Part shown: piece by piece, positions 23,377-36,351 of the stretch
How positions within the stretch are numbered: position 1 is the stretch's first letter
How the letters are laid out: every line of letters begins with the position of its first letter
Source: Cheiracanthium punctorium
Taxonomy: Eukaryota > Arthropoda > Arachnida > Araneae > Cheiracanthiidae
Length of the DNA stretch: 64,000 nucleotides
Reading direction: 5' to 3'
Assembly (NCBI GenBank): GCA_038373885.1
Contig: JAWZYV010013168.1
Coordinates: 62,001-126,000 of the forward strand
Made by a program: the position numbers and the translations under genes
Notes under the pieces: generated by a model
The model's database searches: none
Told to the model about the DNA's origin: nothing
The model's input: the letters and a program-made list of their open reading frames with translations, nothing else

Positions 23377-23797
23377 CTAGGGGCCAAGGCCCCTAGGCTC
23401 GCTATGCTTGCTTTTCATATGAGGCATTCGGGCCCCTAATGAGGCTTATCCATAATAAAGGCATAATTTAAACAGACAAAACCCAAAGATGGAATCAGAT
23501 AGAATGTTACTGAGCTACACATTGCTTGGTTCTTGCATGTTACTTGGCATACAAAATTTTAAACTTCACACTATTTTTAATTATGTGAAACCCATTTAAC
23601 ACCTCGCGTATTGGCCAATTATGGCAATTTTTCATAATTTGGCGACTTGCGTATATGTATAGTTAATAATTAGCTCTAAGCTGGGCCCCAGGGGAGCACT
23701 CAAAATCAAAGACGTGTGCTGGAAAGCAGCACTAGTCACAGAAGCAAAGCCTTCTCCATTGTGTCTTTTCAATTACGAGGGCTAATAGAGTAAACAT
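23377..23797. repeat. 0.42-kb dispersed repeat, copy 1
   Basis: The unit starts ACTAGGGGCCAAGGCCCC (a hairpin), then CTCGCTATGC, GAGGCATTCGGGCCC, CTAAGCTGGGCCCCAGGGGA, and ends ACGAGGGCTAATAGAGTAAA. A second copy in the same orientation is at 32611-33026. On the minus strand the unit would end with a GC hairpin and CTAGT, which recalls Helitron/Helentron ends, but the usual spacer between hairpin and end is absent. Confidence 0.8.
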
Positions 23798-25026
<1,229 letters not shown>

Positions 25027-25076
25027 TAGTATAAGTTCATACTTGCCAACTATTATGCTCTCAACATAAAACTTAC

Positions 25077-25112
<36 letters not shown>

Positions 25113-25968
25113 ATTAGATTAGAATTTTATGCAAAATGACTATTTTTTAAAAATGTTTTGTAATGAATTTTGAAGCTTTTATATTTTAATAAAATTTTGC
25201 TATAAGATCACGTCTTTTAATGAATAATTTGTTAGAATTTATTATTCATTAGTTTCCCTGCGGTTTTGCATGTTCTATTACTAGATTTTAGGCTTCCAAC
25301 TTTCAGATCGACTGATTCTGCTGTTTGTCTGGAAAAAATTTCATAGAGCATGCTCTACCATCTTAGTTTCAATCCCTTTCCATCCGCCTAAAAAAAAAAA
25401 AAGTATTTTTCCTTCAGCATATTTTTATTTGAACCTTCAAAATCATTATTTCAACTTTAAATTATTTTTTAACACTTTTTTAAAAATTTTAAATAGAGAA
25501 GAAAAATTTACAATACTGTCTTATATGTAGCAACTGCTTTCTTTTTTAAAACTAATCTGTTTAAAATTATATAAATTGTGTGTTTAGTATGAATGTTTTT
25601 TTATGCTTATATTAAATTGAACTTTTAATTTTTTGAAATGTATCCTAAGTGTGTATGTTATGTAAATATATTTAATCTTTTATTCCATTTAAAATATGTA
25701 AATTGTTAAAAGGTTTCTCATTAAAAATGCTATTTGAATATTGTTTAGTAAAAATTATTAAAAGTGTCTTTTGAATATTATATGGCAAAAGCAATTAAAA
25801 AGATGTTCACGTTGTTTGGCAGAAATCATGAAAAATGTCATTAGAGTGCAATTTTACACATTGGGAATTTCAAAAGTTGGCAAGTATGGAAGTTGTGACA
25901 TTAGCTATCTGAAACAGTGCCAAAAAACTCACCTTTTTTTTTTTTTCAAAATTCCTATTACACTGCAT

Positions 25969-26798
25969 CAGGGTGTCTACCGCTCCGGAAAGTCTGGAAA
26001 AAACCGGGAAATTGGATAATGGGTCCAGGAAGTTCACCAAAAGAATAATTTTTTTTTCGGTATCCCTTTTTTTTAACCCTTCCTATTTGTCAGTCTCGAA
26101 ACCGAAAGCAACTGCAACGCATTTTTCAGACCGCGAAAGCATCAAGCCATGTGTTTGCATAAGGAGGGAAAAATGGGGGACTCATCCATCGTGACGGGAG
26201 GGTAAAAAAGCTGTCATCAGCTTGTGATCATCCGTCTGGTTTGCAATAGAATTTCATTCACTGATTATTTATTTTAACTCAGTGTTCTGGATTTGAAGTG
26301 TAGAAAGACGAATGTGGCTAAAATTTGTGCTAGAAGTATCGTGGACGGGATTAGTAGATGATCATACGTGATTTATTCAATCATTTTATTTTCCACGTAC
26401 GTATTTATTTTTATTGCTTAATATTTCTCAATATTTATGTATGCATGCTCGCATATAACACAAGCAAATTGGCCCCTTTTTCTCTTAGAAAGTGTGCACT
26501 CTTTGTTTGAGTTTCGTTTTATTTTTTGAATTTAAAGTATTGGATAGTGTTCAATTTGGAGGATTTATTTCTTCATTAGAATGGTTGCTGAAAGTCCGTC
26601 GAAGAAGTCCTCCGGGGAGCCCGGGCCTCCCAGCAGATATTTTAAAACATTAATATTAACTCTAATAACAATAAGATTTAAAATCCTCCCCCCCCCCCCC
26701 CCCGGAAATGAAACTTATATACGTTTCTGGTCCTTCTACCTCCCAAAAGTCAGGAAAAAGTCAGGAAATTGACTTTCAGAAATTTGGTAGACACCCTG
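25969..26798. mobile_element. MITE-like element with CAGGGTGTCTACC ends, inside the Tc1 end
   Basis: The ends CAGGGTGTCTACC and its exact complement GGTAGACACCCTG enclose 830 bp. TGCAT is present directly on both sides (25964-25968 and 26799-26803); removing one copy restores the Tc1 terminal sequence. The 5-bp duplication is shorter than the usual hAT 8 bp, although some hAT groups make 5-bp duplications. A related single end starts at 61316. Confidence 0.8.
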
Positions 26799-26892
26799 TG
26801 CATTAAAAAAAGTAGAAGGACATTTGGATTTTTTTAGAAATATAAGTAACCTTTTATTTTTACTGATTTTTTTTTTTTAAGCAAAATTAAAA

Positions 26893-26968
26893 AAATGATC
26901 ATTTAATAAGAAATATTAAATGATCATTTAATAAGAAATATTAAATGATCATTTAATAAGAAAATATC
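26893..26968. repeat. Threefold 25-bp tandem repeat
   Basis: ATGATCATTTAATAAGAAAT recurs three times with an intervening ATTAA, just inside the left terminal repeat of the Tc1 element. The right end has a single copy of the unit. Confidence 0.85.
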
Positions 26969-27001
26969 AATATCATAACCATCATATTCAAAAATAAAAC
27001 A

Positions 27002-27994
27002 TTAATGAGAGCATAAATAATTTCTACCATTTAAAACTCTAAAAGATTGAAAAGATTGGATGTCTGTTTGGCAAAAATGAGCCCATGAGCTGTTCAATGC
27101 TTCTCGAAGCTCAGTGATGTATTCAAACTGTTTTCCACCAGCATATGCACGATGAACAAGCATTGCCCAGATGTTTTCTACTATGCTAAGATCAGGGCTT
27201 TTAGCTGGCCAGGTTAAAACCTGCACATTATTTGAAACAAACCAGTTTTTAACTCCATTAGCAGTGTGAATGGAGGCTCCTTCTTGTTGAAAAATCCACT
27301 CTTCTCCTCCTAATTCGGAGCCATAAGGGAGAAGCTCAGAATTTAGCAGCTGAATATAGTCTGTATGCTTCTGCCTACCACTCAGAAAGACCAAACTTGC
27401 TCTTCCTCCATATCCAACTGCTAACCAGACCATCAAACTTCCTTCCCCCCATTTGTCGAGTTGAATAAAATTGTTCTTCGTTCTTCAGACAATGACAGTA
27501 GTACTGGTAACCATCTGGACCGTCTAAATTGAATTTCTTCTCATCTGAAAATATCACAAAAGTCCATTCTGTAGTCCATGACATGTGTTCCTTAGCCCAA
27601 GATAAAGGCTTATCAATATGTGTTCGTTTCCACTTTGAATGATGCTTTCCACTTTTTGAAAATGAATATTTTTAATCTTTCAATGTAGTTGTAAACTGTT
27701 TGCCTTGACACATAAGTAAGTCCTGCTTGAATTCGAGCCTTTGCAATACTTCCATTGCACTTTTTAAGCTCATGAGCAACTTTTCTTTCATCGCGAGGCG
27801 TTAACTTTTTAGGTTTGCCAGTCTTCTTTCTCTTTCCGTTTCTGTCTGGATTTCTGATAAAGTTAGAAACTGTATTGGGGCTGACGTGCAGTATGCAAGC
27901 ATTCTCTCTAACACCTTTACCATCATTTTGATATATATAAATTATCTTGAATGGTAGTGTACCTTGGACCAGTCCGAGGTACACCCAAAATAGA
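27002..27994 (-). pseudogene. Tc1-family transposase (DD34E), broken
   Basis: Cut-and-paste transposase. Reading leftwards from about 27990: helix-turn-helix regions (VRENACILHVSPNTVSNFI, then KARIQAGLTYVSRQTVYNYI), then VIFSDEKKFNLDGPDG with the first catalytic Asp, IFQQEGASIHTA where the second Asp should be, and SPDLSIVENIW with the catalytic Glu. Exactly 34 residues separate the second site and the Glu, the DD34E spacing of Tc1. The frame shifts near 27640 and again at the C/G run near 27447-27453. The second catalytic residue is Glu (codon GAA) instead of Asp. Upstream of about 27995 the sequence joins an inverted fragment, so the true N-terminus is lost. Not functional. Confidence 0.9.
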
Positions 27995-28143
27995 TCATTT
28001 TTGCCAAACAGACATCCAATCTTTGTATGATTCACTGCATAATAGAATATTCGAAATTATAAAATCTAATGGGAAAAGTATTCCTTATTAACATCGCTTG
28101 TATTTTATTCATTGGGTTACTGTCCTTCTACTTTTTTTACAGA

Positions 28144-28179
28144 GTTTCAAATGGTAGAAATTATTTCTGTTGTCATTAA
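28144..28179 (+). pseudogene. Inverted C-terminal scrap of the same Tc1 transposase
   Basis: The + strand reads VSNGRNYFCCH-stop, the counterpart of VLNGRNYLCSH-stop at the end of the minus-strand transposase (27002-27034). It is followed by the same 3' flank and terminal repeat. This shows that the right end of the composite is a second 3' end. Confidence 0.7.
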
Positions 28180-28394
28180 TGTTTTATTTTTGAATATCAT
28201 GGTTATGATATTGATATTTTCTTATTAAATGATCTGTAAAATGTTGCTTACAAAATAAATAAATAAATAAATAAATAAAATTCAGTAAAAATAAAAGGTT
28301 CCTTATTTTTCTAAAAAAATCTAAATGTCCTACTTTTTTACGCAGTGTAGTTCACACTCTCCATATATGTATCTTGTTCAAATTTTCAGTCGTT

Positions 28395-29035
28395 AATAAA
28401 ATATTTTTTATTCATCCACTCAAGTTCAAATACATTTTTTTAAACTTGTAGTGGATGACACTGGATATTAATACAGTTTTAATCCCAATCAACTGGATAA
28501 TTTATCTACAGAACTGCCCAAAAGATTCTAAATACATTACTGTCTATGGGCCAAAATTCATTAAACTCGCATATCTCAAAAATTATTACACGTAGAGTGT
28601 TGAAACTTTATATTCAGGATTGTTGTAACATCTAGTTGTGCATCTGCCATTTCGGTCCCATTCGACTGGATAGTTTATCTACAGGGCGCCCAAAAGATTT
28701 TCAATACATTAAGCTCTATGGGCAGAAATTCATTAGAGCGTATTTTTAGAGGTATTAGGCTAGTTCAAACAACTCAGAAGTGATATATGTTGTTGAGGGT
28801 TACAAAATGGATATTTCTATCGAAAAAAGTGTCTTTATCATTTATAGTTCTGCAACATTAACACTCAAAAGATTTCAAACACATTACGGTCAATGGCAGT
28901 TTTAAGGACATTCATCCATTTCAAGCTCCATGCTGTCCTACCATATAGTTAGGTAATGGTCCAACCACGGTCACATGTCTTTCTCAAGAATTATGCCAAA
29001 AGTCACCAAGCTTGGTGACTTTTGGAATTTCTAAG
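28395..29035 (-). repeat. 2-kb repeat family, internal fragment
   Basis: It contains, in reverse order, the 'CAACTAGATGTTACAA' unit, the CATTTATAGTTC/ACACTTTTT segment and the 30-bp palindrome in an altered form (CCAAAAGTCACCAAG and complement, 28996-29025). It has the same orientation as copy 2, which begins 20 bp later. Confidence 0.75.
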
Positions 29036-29054
29036 TAGGAATTGAATTAAATTT

Positions 29055-32005
29055 TTACTTCCTTGTACGTAGTATAAGGAAGTAATGTGATCCCGAAAAA
29101 TTTTGGGGGCCAAATTTCAACGAAAAAAACAATTTTGACTACCTCTAAATATAATTTTAAGAATTTTTTCGATGCATCTCATCGTAAGCTAGCATGCACG
29201 ATCATATAAACGCGTCTGCAACTCATTTTGACCAGCGGCGAGTCTATTGTGGCCAGTTTTTCCATGCCGTCTGTACGTACGTACGTATGTATGTAACTCG
29301 CATATCTCAAAAACTATTGGTCGTAGAATGTTGAGATTTGATATTTAGGATTGTTCTATGATCTAGTTGTGCACCTCCCCTTTTGGTCGCAATCGAATGG
29401 ATAGTTTATGTACAGGACCGCCCAAAAGATTCGAAATACATTACGCTCTATGGGCCGAAATTCATTAAACTCGCATATCTCAAAAACTATTAGGCGTAGA
29501 ATGTTGAAACTTTATACTTAGGATTGCCGTCACATCTACTTGTGCCGCTCCCCTTTCGGTTCGATTCGACTGCATATTTTATCTACAGGGCGGCTCAAAA
29601 GATTCTAAATACATTACGCTCTATGGGCCGAAATTACAGCTTATTTTAGTGGTATTGGGCTATTTCAAACGACTCAGATGTGATATATGCTGTTAAGAGT
29701 TAGAAAATGAATTTCTCCATTAAAAAAAGTGTCTTTATCATTTATAGTTCTGCTACAGGAACACTCAAACGATTTCCAATACATTACGGTCAATGGCAAT
29801 TTTAGTGGCATTCATCCATTTCAAGCACAATACCGTCCTACCACATAAGTTAGGTAATGGTCCAGTGTTTCGGACCCATCCACAAACCCAAAAAACCCAG
29901 GTGGGTTTTTTAAAAAAGAACCACTTAAAAAAACCCAATAAAACCCACACAGAAGTGGGTTTTTTTGGGTTTTATTAAAAATTATCAAAATTTTTCCTTT
30001 CTTTCATTTAAATCATTTGTTATTTGACATTAAATACATATAATATTACCTACATAACTTAGTGCATTATATTAGATAAATATAAATATGCCAGTTTAAT
30101 TTTTTTATATTTATTTTTCCAACTTCAACATAAAGAATAATAACCCTTTTAAAAATAATACCTTGAGCCAATTCTATCTGCAATATTTGTTTTGAAATGA
30201 ACAGGTGTAGAATGCAGGCAGGGATAACTTAGTAATTTATCTCTTTAATGGATAAGTTTTTAAATATGTATAAAATATGTAATTATCAGTATAGTGACCA
30301 AACAAAATCCTTTCCCAGATAAGAGAAAAATGGGACATGTCTCTTTCTTACAGCTTACAAGCATGCATCTCAAGAATGAATTCAGGTTCAGGAAACCATC
30401 CTGTATTCTGTTAGTTGCTGCATTACTTTAGTACTGAGAAATATAAATCTGATTCATTACACATTGTTTATGTGGGATTTAATATCAGACATATTAATTC
30501 TAGATTTTTTAAAGTAAAAAGGAATATATATTCAAAGCAAAAATGAATAACTATAAAGAAAAAATTATTAAATAAATAGTAGTTCTGCAGTAAGTTGGCC
30601 TGCAAAGGCTTTACTGACTTAGATTCTAACTAGAAAATATAACTATGACTTAAAAAACATAAAGGTAAAACAAATTAAACTGTTGAATTTAAAAGTAATA
30701 GAAAACAGCCAATCAAAAACAACATATTTTTCTATGTGAACAATAATATACTTTTATCTATGGTCATAAAACAAATTAGGAACCCTTTATAAACATCAGC
30801 AGAAAAAGATAGAAACTGCATTAAAGTTGAAGTTATTTTTACATTTTAATTAATTAATTATTATTTTGCAATGAAAGTTTTCTTTTACACTAAAACTATT
30901 CTGTTTTGAAATAAAACCATAAAATTTAAATCCAAAAAGTGTTATACTATAAAAAAATCTTAAAACCCACCCGGGTTGGGTTTTTAAAAAAAAACCCGGG
31001 TTTTTCAAAACCCTGTAATGGTCCGACCACAGTCACGTGCCTCCCTCAAGAACTATGCCAAAAGTCGCCAAGCTTGGCGACTTTTGGTGTACGTGTGTGC
31101 GTATTTAACTCTCAAATCTCAAAAACTATTATGAAATTTCATATATAAGATTGTTGTAACATCTAGTTGTGCATCTCGATTTTTGGTTCCAATCTACTGG
31201 AGAGTTTATTTACAGGACCACCGAAAAGAATTTCAGTACTTTAATGTCTGTGGACATATTCAATATAATACAACTGTAGACAGTCATTGTTTGGTCCATG
31301 CCCAAAATCTCGCCGTCTGTGGTCGACCTTGGCGAGTTTTGCTGAAATATCGCCAAATTTGGTGATAGTCAGTCAGTTGGTCCATGCCCAAAGTATCGCC
31401 ATTTGTCATCGTTCTTGGTGAGTTTTAGCGAAATATCGCCAAATTTGGCAATAATCTGTCATTGTTTTGTCCATGCTTAATATCTCGCCATATGTCGTCG
31501 ACATTGACGAGTTTCGCCAAAATATTGCCAAATTTGGCACCAAAAATTATTTTGTATTTTGTATAACTCTAAAACTTTAACCCGTAGAATTTTGAACTTT
31601 TGTATTTAGAACTATTGTAATATCTAACTGTTTTCAGTATATTTTTTGACAGCAATCGACTGGGAATTTATTTACAGGGTGAGCCAAATGTCTTTAAATA
31701 CATTGAGGTGTATAGGTGCATTCAATTCATTGAAAGTCTGTGGTCAATGACTACTTTGGATATCCCCAAAATCTCGCAAACTATCTCAAGTTTGTCGGCT
31801 TTTGGTGAAATATCGCCAAATAAAGTGTCAGAAGGAAATCTTTCAAACTGAACTCAGCTTGGCGATATCGAAATATTTGGCTAGAAATTGCTAAACCTTA
31901 CTATTACTGATATTTTATCTCTTTCAAACAAATAAGTTTAGAGGAAGGGCGTTGAAAATATTTTTGATTTAATAGATGTGCAAGGAAGTCATGTGTTGTA
32001 CACAT
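29055..32005 (-). mobile_element. 2-kb 'ACTTCCTTG' repeat, copy 2, split by a hAT
   Basis: It runs from ACTTCCTTGTACGTAGTATA to GCAAGGAAGTCATGTGTT and shows all parts of copy 1 in reverse: ACGT tetranucleotides (29276-29288), the 170-bp units, the palindrome (31058-31087), the GCCAAATTTGGC units and the tail. Without the 1.15-kb hAT insertion its length is about 1.8 kb. Confidence 0.8.
29863..31015. mobile_element. hAT element, 1.15 kb, inside copy 2
   Basis: The left end is CAGTGTTTCGG and the right end, complemented, CAGGGTTTTGA. TAATGGTC is on both sides (29855-29862 and 31016-31023), a perfect 8-bp duplication. Copy 1 of the host repeat (near 10148-10160) is the empty site. Subterminal regions are rich in AAACCC/GGGTTT. 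No protein is encoded. Confidence 0.9.
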
Positions 32006-32317
32006 CAGATTTTTTTATATATATATTACTTGTTATGAATACGTTTTATAAAAATCTCCCCACCCCTCCTTTTTTGTTTTTGGTCTATGATTCCTACTGA
32101 ATTTCAGTGTACATTTTGAACTATGTGATTCGATGTTTATTTAATCTTTACTGTTAAGTATAAGATTTTCATGAAGTTTTAATATAAAGTCCTAAAATTT
32201 GACATAAATTACATAATGATTCAACAAAGCTCTCTGAATTTTTTAGTAGGTGCCTGACTCCCTGCATGACTAATTATGCACTGAATGTAATGTAACATAA
32301 GTTGTATGGGTACTTAA

Positions 32318-32473
32318 CGTATTATCCCGGCGGTCCGAAAAGACGAACGATTTTTCGACACGATAAATCCTGGACACATGAAATTATTGATGGTTCCAAA
32401 TACTATTTTCAACAGTTTGCCAGCACATTTTACGAAAAAATAATTTGGGCGGAATGACCACTGGGATAATATG
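32318..32473. mobile_element. TTAA-flanked MITE (piggyBac- or Kolobok-like)
   Basis: TTAA at 32314-32317 and 32474-32477 flanks CGTATTATCCCGGCGGTC and, inverted, CATATTATCCCAGTGGTC (15 of 18 match). It is 156 bp with no frame. The TTAA duplication fits piggyBac or Kolobok. Confidence 0.75.
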
Positions 32474-32610
32474 TTAAGTCGCGTTGTATGTAACATACCA
32501 TCTGTTTTATTGAAAAAAGGCATATAATTAATAAATCAAGAGTGCACAAAATTCTATAGCATTTAGGCAGTAATTGCTTAAAGTGCATTTCAGCATGTTA
32601 ATTTATTTTA

Positions 32611-33026
32611 CTAGGGGCCAAAGCCCCTAGACTCGCTACGCTCGCATTTCGTATGAGGCATTCGGGCCCTAAAAAGACTGCGTAAAAAAGACATAATTTC
32701 AACAAACAGAACCCAAAGGTTGGATAAGATAGAATGTTATCGAGCTACACATTGCTTGGTTCTTGCATGTTGCTTGGAACATAAAAATTTAAACCTCGCA
32801 CTATTTGTAATTATGTGAAACCCATGGGATGCCATGCATATTAGCCAATTATGGAGAATTTTCATAATTTGGTGACTTGCATATATGTATAGTTAATAAT
32901 TAGCTCTAAGCTGGGCCCCAGGGGAGCACTCAAAATCAAAGACGTGTGCTGGAAAGCAGCACTAGTCACAGAAGCAAAGCCTTCTCCATTGTGTCCTTTT
33001 CAATTACGAGGGCTAATAGAGTAAAT
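32611..33026. repeat. 0.42-kb dispersed repeat, copy 2
   Basis: Direct copy of 23377-23797, beginning ACTAGGGGCCAAAGCCCC and ending GGGCTAATAGAGTAAA. The central part from CTAAGCTGGGCCCCAGGGG onward is almost identical, while the outer part has more changes. Confidence 0.85.
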
Positions 33027-33149
33027 AATAATTAGCTCTAAGAAAACAGTAATTCATATGTTTTATTTGATAAAAACTATGGAACAGGCAAGATAGCTTG
33101 CCACCAATGGCGACTTTTCATTATTTGGCGATTTACACATGCTCACAAC

Positions 33150-33523
33150 CAGTGATCGATCTAGGATTTTTTCAGAAGAGTAAAAATACTCCTTAACCTT
33201 TTTAGAAAGAGTATTTTCTTTTCCAAAGGAGTAATTAAAGCAACGAACAGCTATGCTAAATATTCAAATACGTAATTAAATTGCATTTGCCACATAAATA
33301 ATAACTGATTATACGTCTAGGTACATAAATGTCCGTTCAACAAAAGCTAGTGCAATAATTGATTTTTTAAATTTAAAATCAGCAAATCATAATTATTTAT
33401 CAAAATATACCTAATTTTATATGGAAAAGCAATGCGTAAAAATATGCATTCCGAAATTTTTAAGGCGTATTCTGAATTTCTAAAGTGTGAAATACGCATC
33501 TAGAGGCGTTATCGCGATCACTG
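33150..33523. mobile_element. hAT MITE, 374 bp
   Basis: The ends CAGTGATCGATCTAGG and, inverted, CAGTGATCGCGATAACG share their first nine bases. CTCACAAC is on both sides (33142-33149 and 33524-33531), a perfect 8-bp target duplication. Confidence 0.9.
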
Positions 33524-33531
33524 CTCACAAC

Positions 33532-35273
33532 CTATAATTACTGTTCATTTAAGGTTACGGAAAACCGTTATCCATATTTTCATTTACATAATCATTTGCA
33601 GATTGGCGTACTTAGCGCCACGAATTATACCATCTCGTCGCGCTAGCAAATATCCAAAGTGTGCTATAACTGCTGTAATGGCATAGTTAACGCCGCCAAA
33701 TATTTCTACTGGTAGCAAATAATCCAGCTGGACCGAACCGGCTTTAAAATAATCTGCATTTTAATTATTTTTCATTTTCAAGAGATTAGTTATTCTGTTT
33801 TGCAAAAACAAATAATCGCTAATTCTAAACTTTTGTCTAAGCAAACTTACTATTTGAAAATTGCCAACTTTGTGTAACACATTTTGAGTTACTTATTTCA
33901 TATAGTTTTTATTTTGGCGTAAAATGGGTGTATTTCTACTTCATGTTTGACAATTTCACATGATACTACATACTTGGAAACGCAAAGTAAGTAGGGGCAC
34001 AAGAGGATTGCAAAGGAATGAACGATTGTTGCAAAGGAATGAATGTTGTAAAGGAATGAATGATTTTGTGCCAAATCTGGCAACCATTCTGTTTATTTTT
34101 TCAATTTTTTATTACTATCTTCTAAAATAATTCAATTTTCGAAATTTAAGTCAGCTTATCAGGTTCCTCGGAATTTTTCGAATCTGTGGGCACCTTAGTC
34201 GAAACTTAAATCCACACGGTTTAGGAGGAGATAGGCCAACAAGATTTGACAGCGCCAGTAGCCTTTACTTTTTTTAAAATAGAGAGAAACAAAACAAAAC
34301 AAAATTAATACAGTTAATATTGAAGTTTATGGAAGCATAATCTCCATTGAAAATAGTATTTGTCAGAGGCAACCGACTTTTGTGTACTTAGGATTGTCTT
34401 TTCATCTTTGAAAATTTGTTGCATTCAACTTGCTGTCATAGGTGTACTTTAAACTGGGAATGTGAAATGAAATACATACTGTGTTTAAAAGCCTAGTTTT
34501 ACCCCTGACTTTTAAAACTGCAAGGGCGAGTGCCCTGCCAACTCCCCTCCAGATTACAAATATGAACCTGAACATGAGAAACTTTTTTAATACAGCCATT
34601 TTTTAAATTTTGTATAGGCTAATTAGAATGGTTAATTACCATAAAATGCACACATAGAATGCATGCTGTTTGTGGAGGAGTAGTTAAAGCATTTTTTGAG
34701 GGAGGGCTACAAAACTGGGTTGTGCCTTGTTCCTCTCAAGAGCTTAATCAGCCACTGCATTGCCAATTAACAAATGGTTTTAAACCAGCTGTTAAAAATG
34801 GTTTAAAACCATTTTTAACAGCTCTAACCATTTTTTTAACAGTTAAAGCCATTTTTATTCAGTGTCTTAGTCAAAATCAGAACTCTGTTAATAGCTAGTG
34901 ACTAAACTTAAACAATATGATTTAGATTTTTTTCAAAATGTTCAATAATTTTTAGATTTTGAAAATATTGTGTATTTTTTTTCTGTAACGTGTAAAAATG
35001 ACTCTGTCTCTTTGACATGTAAGAGCCTGCTTTTTTAAGTCTGTTGGGGGACTTGCTAGGGGGGGGGGTGCTCTCCCCTACCCCAACACTTGCAAATTCT
35101 GTTAAACTTGGTAAAATTAGGTACCTTTGGCAAACTTGGTACAAAAAAATTAAGAAAATCTGTAATTTACTTTCTATTTCTGTTACATTTGGCAAAAGTA
35201 AGAAGTTGGTTATATAGTTTATAAATACGTTGGTAAAAACAGATATTTGACTTGACAGTTTATCGACATCTCC
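33532..35273. other. Intron DNA without recognisable gene
   Basis: A decayed copy of the 'CAATTGCCCC...AGATTACGCC' element end lies at 34515-34565, and a 37-bp palindrome at 34787-34823. Otherwise only AT-rich sequence was seen. Confidence 0.4.
34787..34823. repeat. 37-bp palindrome
   Basis: AGCTGTTAAAAATGGTTT, a central A, then the exact complement. 'GGTTTTAAACCAGCTGTTAA' just upstream and 'TTTAACAGTTAAAGCC' downstream show related partial repeats, so it may have grown by local strand switching. Confidence 0.85.
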
Positions 35274-35317
35274 CCCCCCCCCCCCCCCCCCAAAAAAAAA
35301 AAAAAAAAAAAAAAAAC
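35274..35317. repeat. Poly-C followed by poly-A run
   Basis: About 18 C then about 26 A. Assembly length is uncertain in such runs. Confidence 0.95.
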
Positions 35318-36351
35318 TCTTCTGCTGTCAATTGGTAATACATATATATATATTAGAGATGGTGAAAAGCGTTATTTTCAAAGAACAGTTGTTCACTGTT
35401 CCCGTTCTTTTTTAAAGAACAGTTCTTTTTCCCGTTCTTTTGAGAACAGGTTCTTTGATTTATCGTAGCTTTATTATGACTATTTTATTCAATTTAAAAA
35501 TGAAAATATACGTCCTTTTTAACATGTATTATGCTTAAATACAATTGCAAAATGTTTAAAAAAACTTTGCAACCAACATACTGGATTTCTTTAATCAAGT
35601 ATATTAACAGTAAATTTTGGTAGAAATATTTTAATTATATTAACGTTCTATAATATAGTGTAAATATGCACATATTTCTAAAATCAAAATTTTTTCTGTA
35701 CTTTTTATTAACTTTTGCTATCCTTACTCATAGCATGTATGTAAAAAGAAATGGAAAAACTTCAATTCTAGAGAGAATTATTTAGGCCAGGCTTAATTTT
35801 CAATTACTTACCTGAGTGATACAATATTGCTTACATGAGTAAACAATATTTGTGTCTGACAGCTCCTAAAATGACATAATATTCATAACTGTTTATTTTG
35901 ATTAGACTATATTGCACAAAGCTTTGGAAGCAGCGGAATCAATAACTTTAAAATCCGTCCAAACAAAACATTTTTTTTCTATCCATGAGGAAAAACTATC
36001 CAAACATAAGCATAACTAAGAGTAGTACCAGTAACAACGCAAAGGAATGATCTGTTTCAACTAATCCTTGAACGGTCTGATACAATATGCCACGTGACTG
36101 CATACCCCTTTGTTTTAGTTTTTTCTTCTTCAGCACTACTGCAGTAAAAGAGCTGACGCACAAGAGGAGCAGACTGCTGAAGCTGACAATCTGCGATGAA
36201 ATCCTCCCCCCCCCCCTCCTTTCTTAGCCTTATTCCTAGTCCACATCATAAATTTCATGATAAAGCAAAAGTAACGCAAGGCCTTCAAACCGGAACTCAA
36301 AATACTATAAGAGTGTTCACTATAACGAACGCTGGAGAGAGAGCACCCCCT

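Larger units (their letters stand above)
25961..28347 (-). mobile_element. Composite Tc1-type transposon flanked by TA
   Basis: The right end, read inward, is CACTGCGTAAAAAAGTAGG. The left end CACTGCAT (25961-25968) is interrupted by a MITE and continues at 26804 with TAAAAAAAGTAGAAGGACAT. TA lies just outside both ends (25959-25960 and 28348-28349). Inverted ends extend over about 70 bp, and both are followed by the same C-terminal coding remnant pointing outward. So both ends are 3' halves of the same element family, joined back to back near 27995. A 25-bp unit is repeated three times at 26893-26968. Confidence 0.75.
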
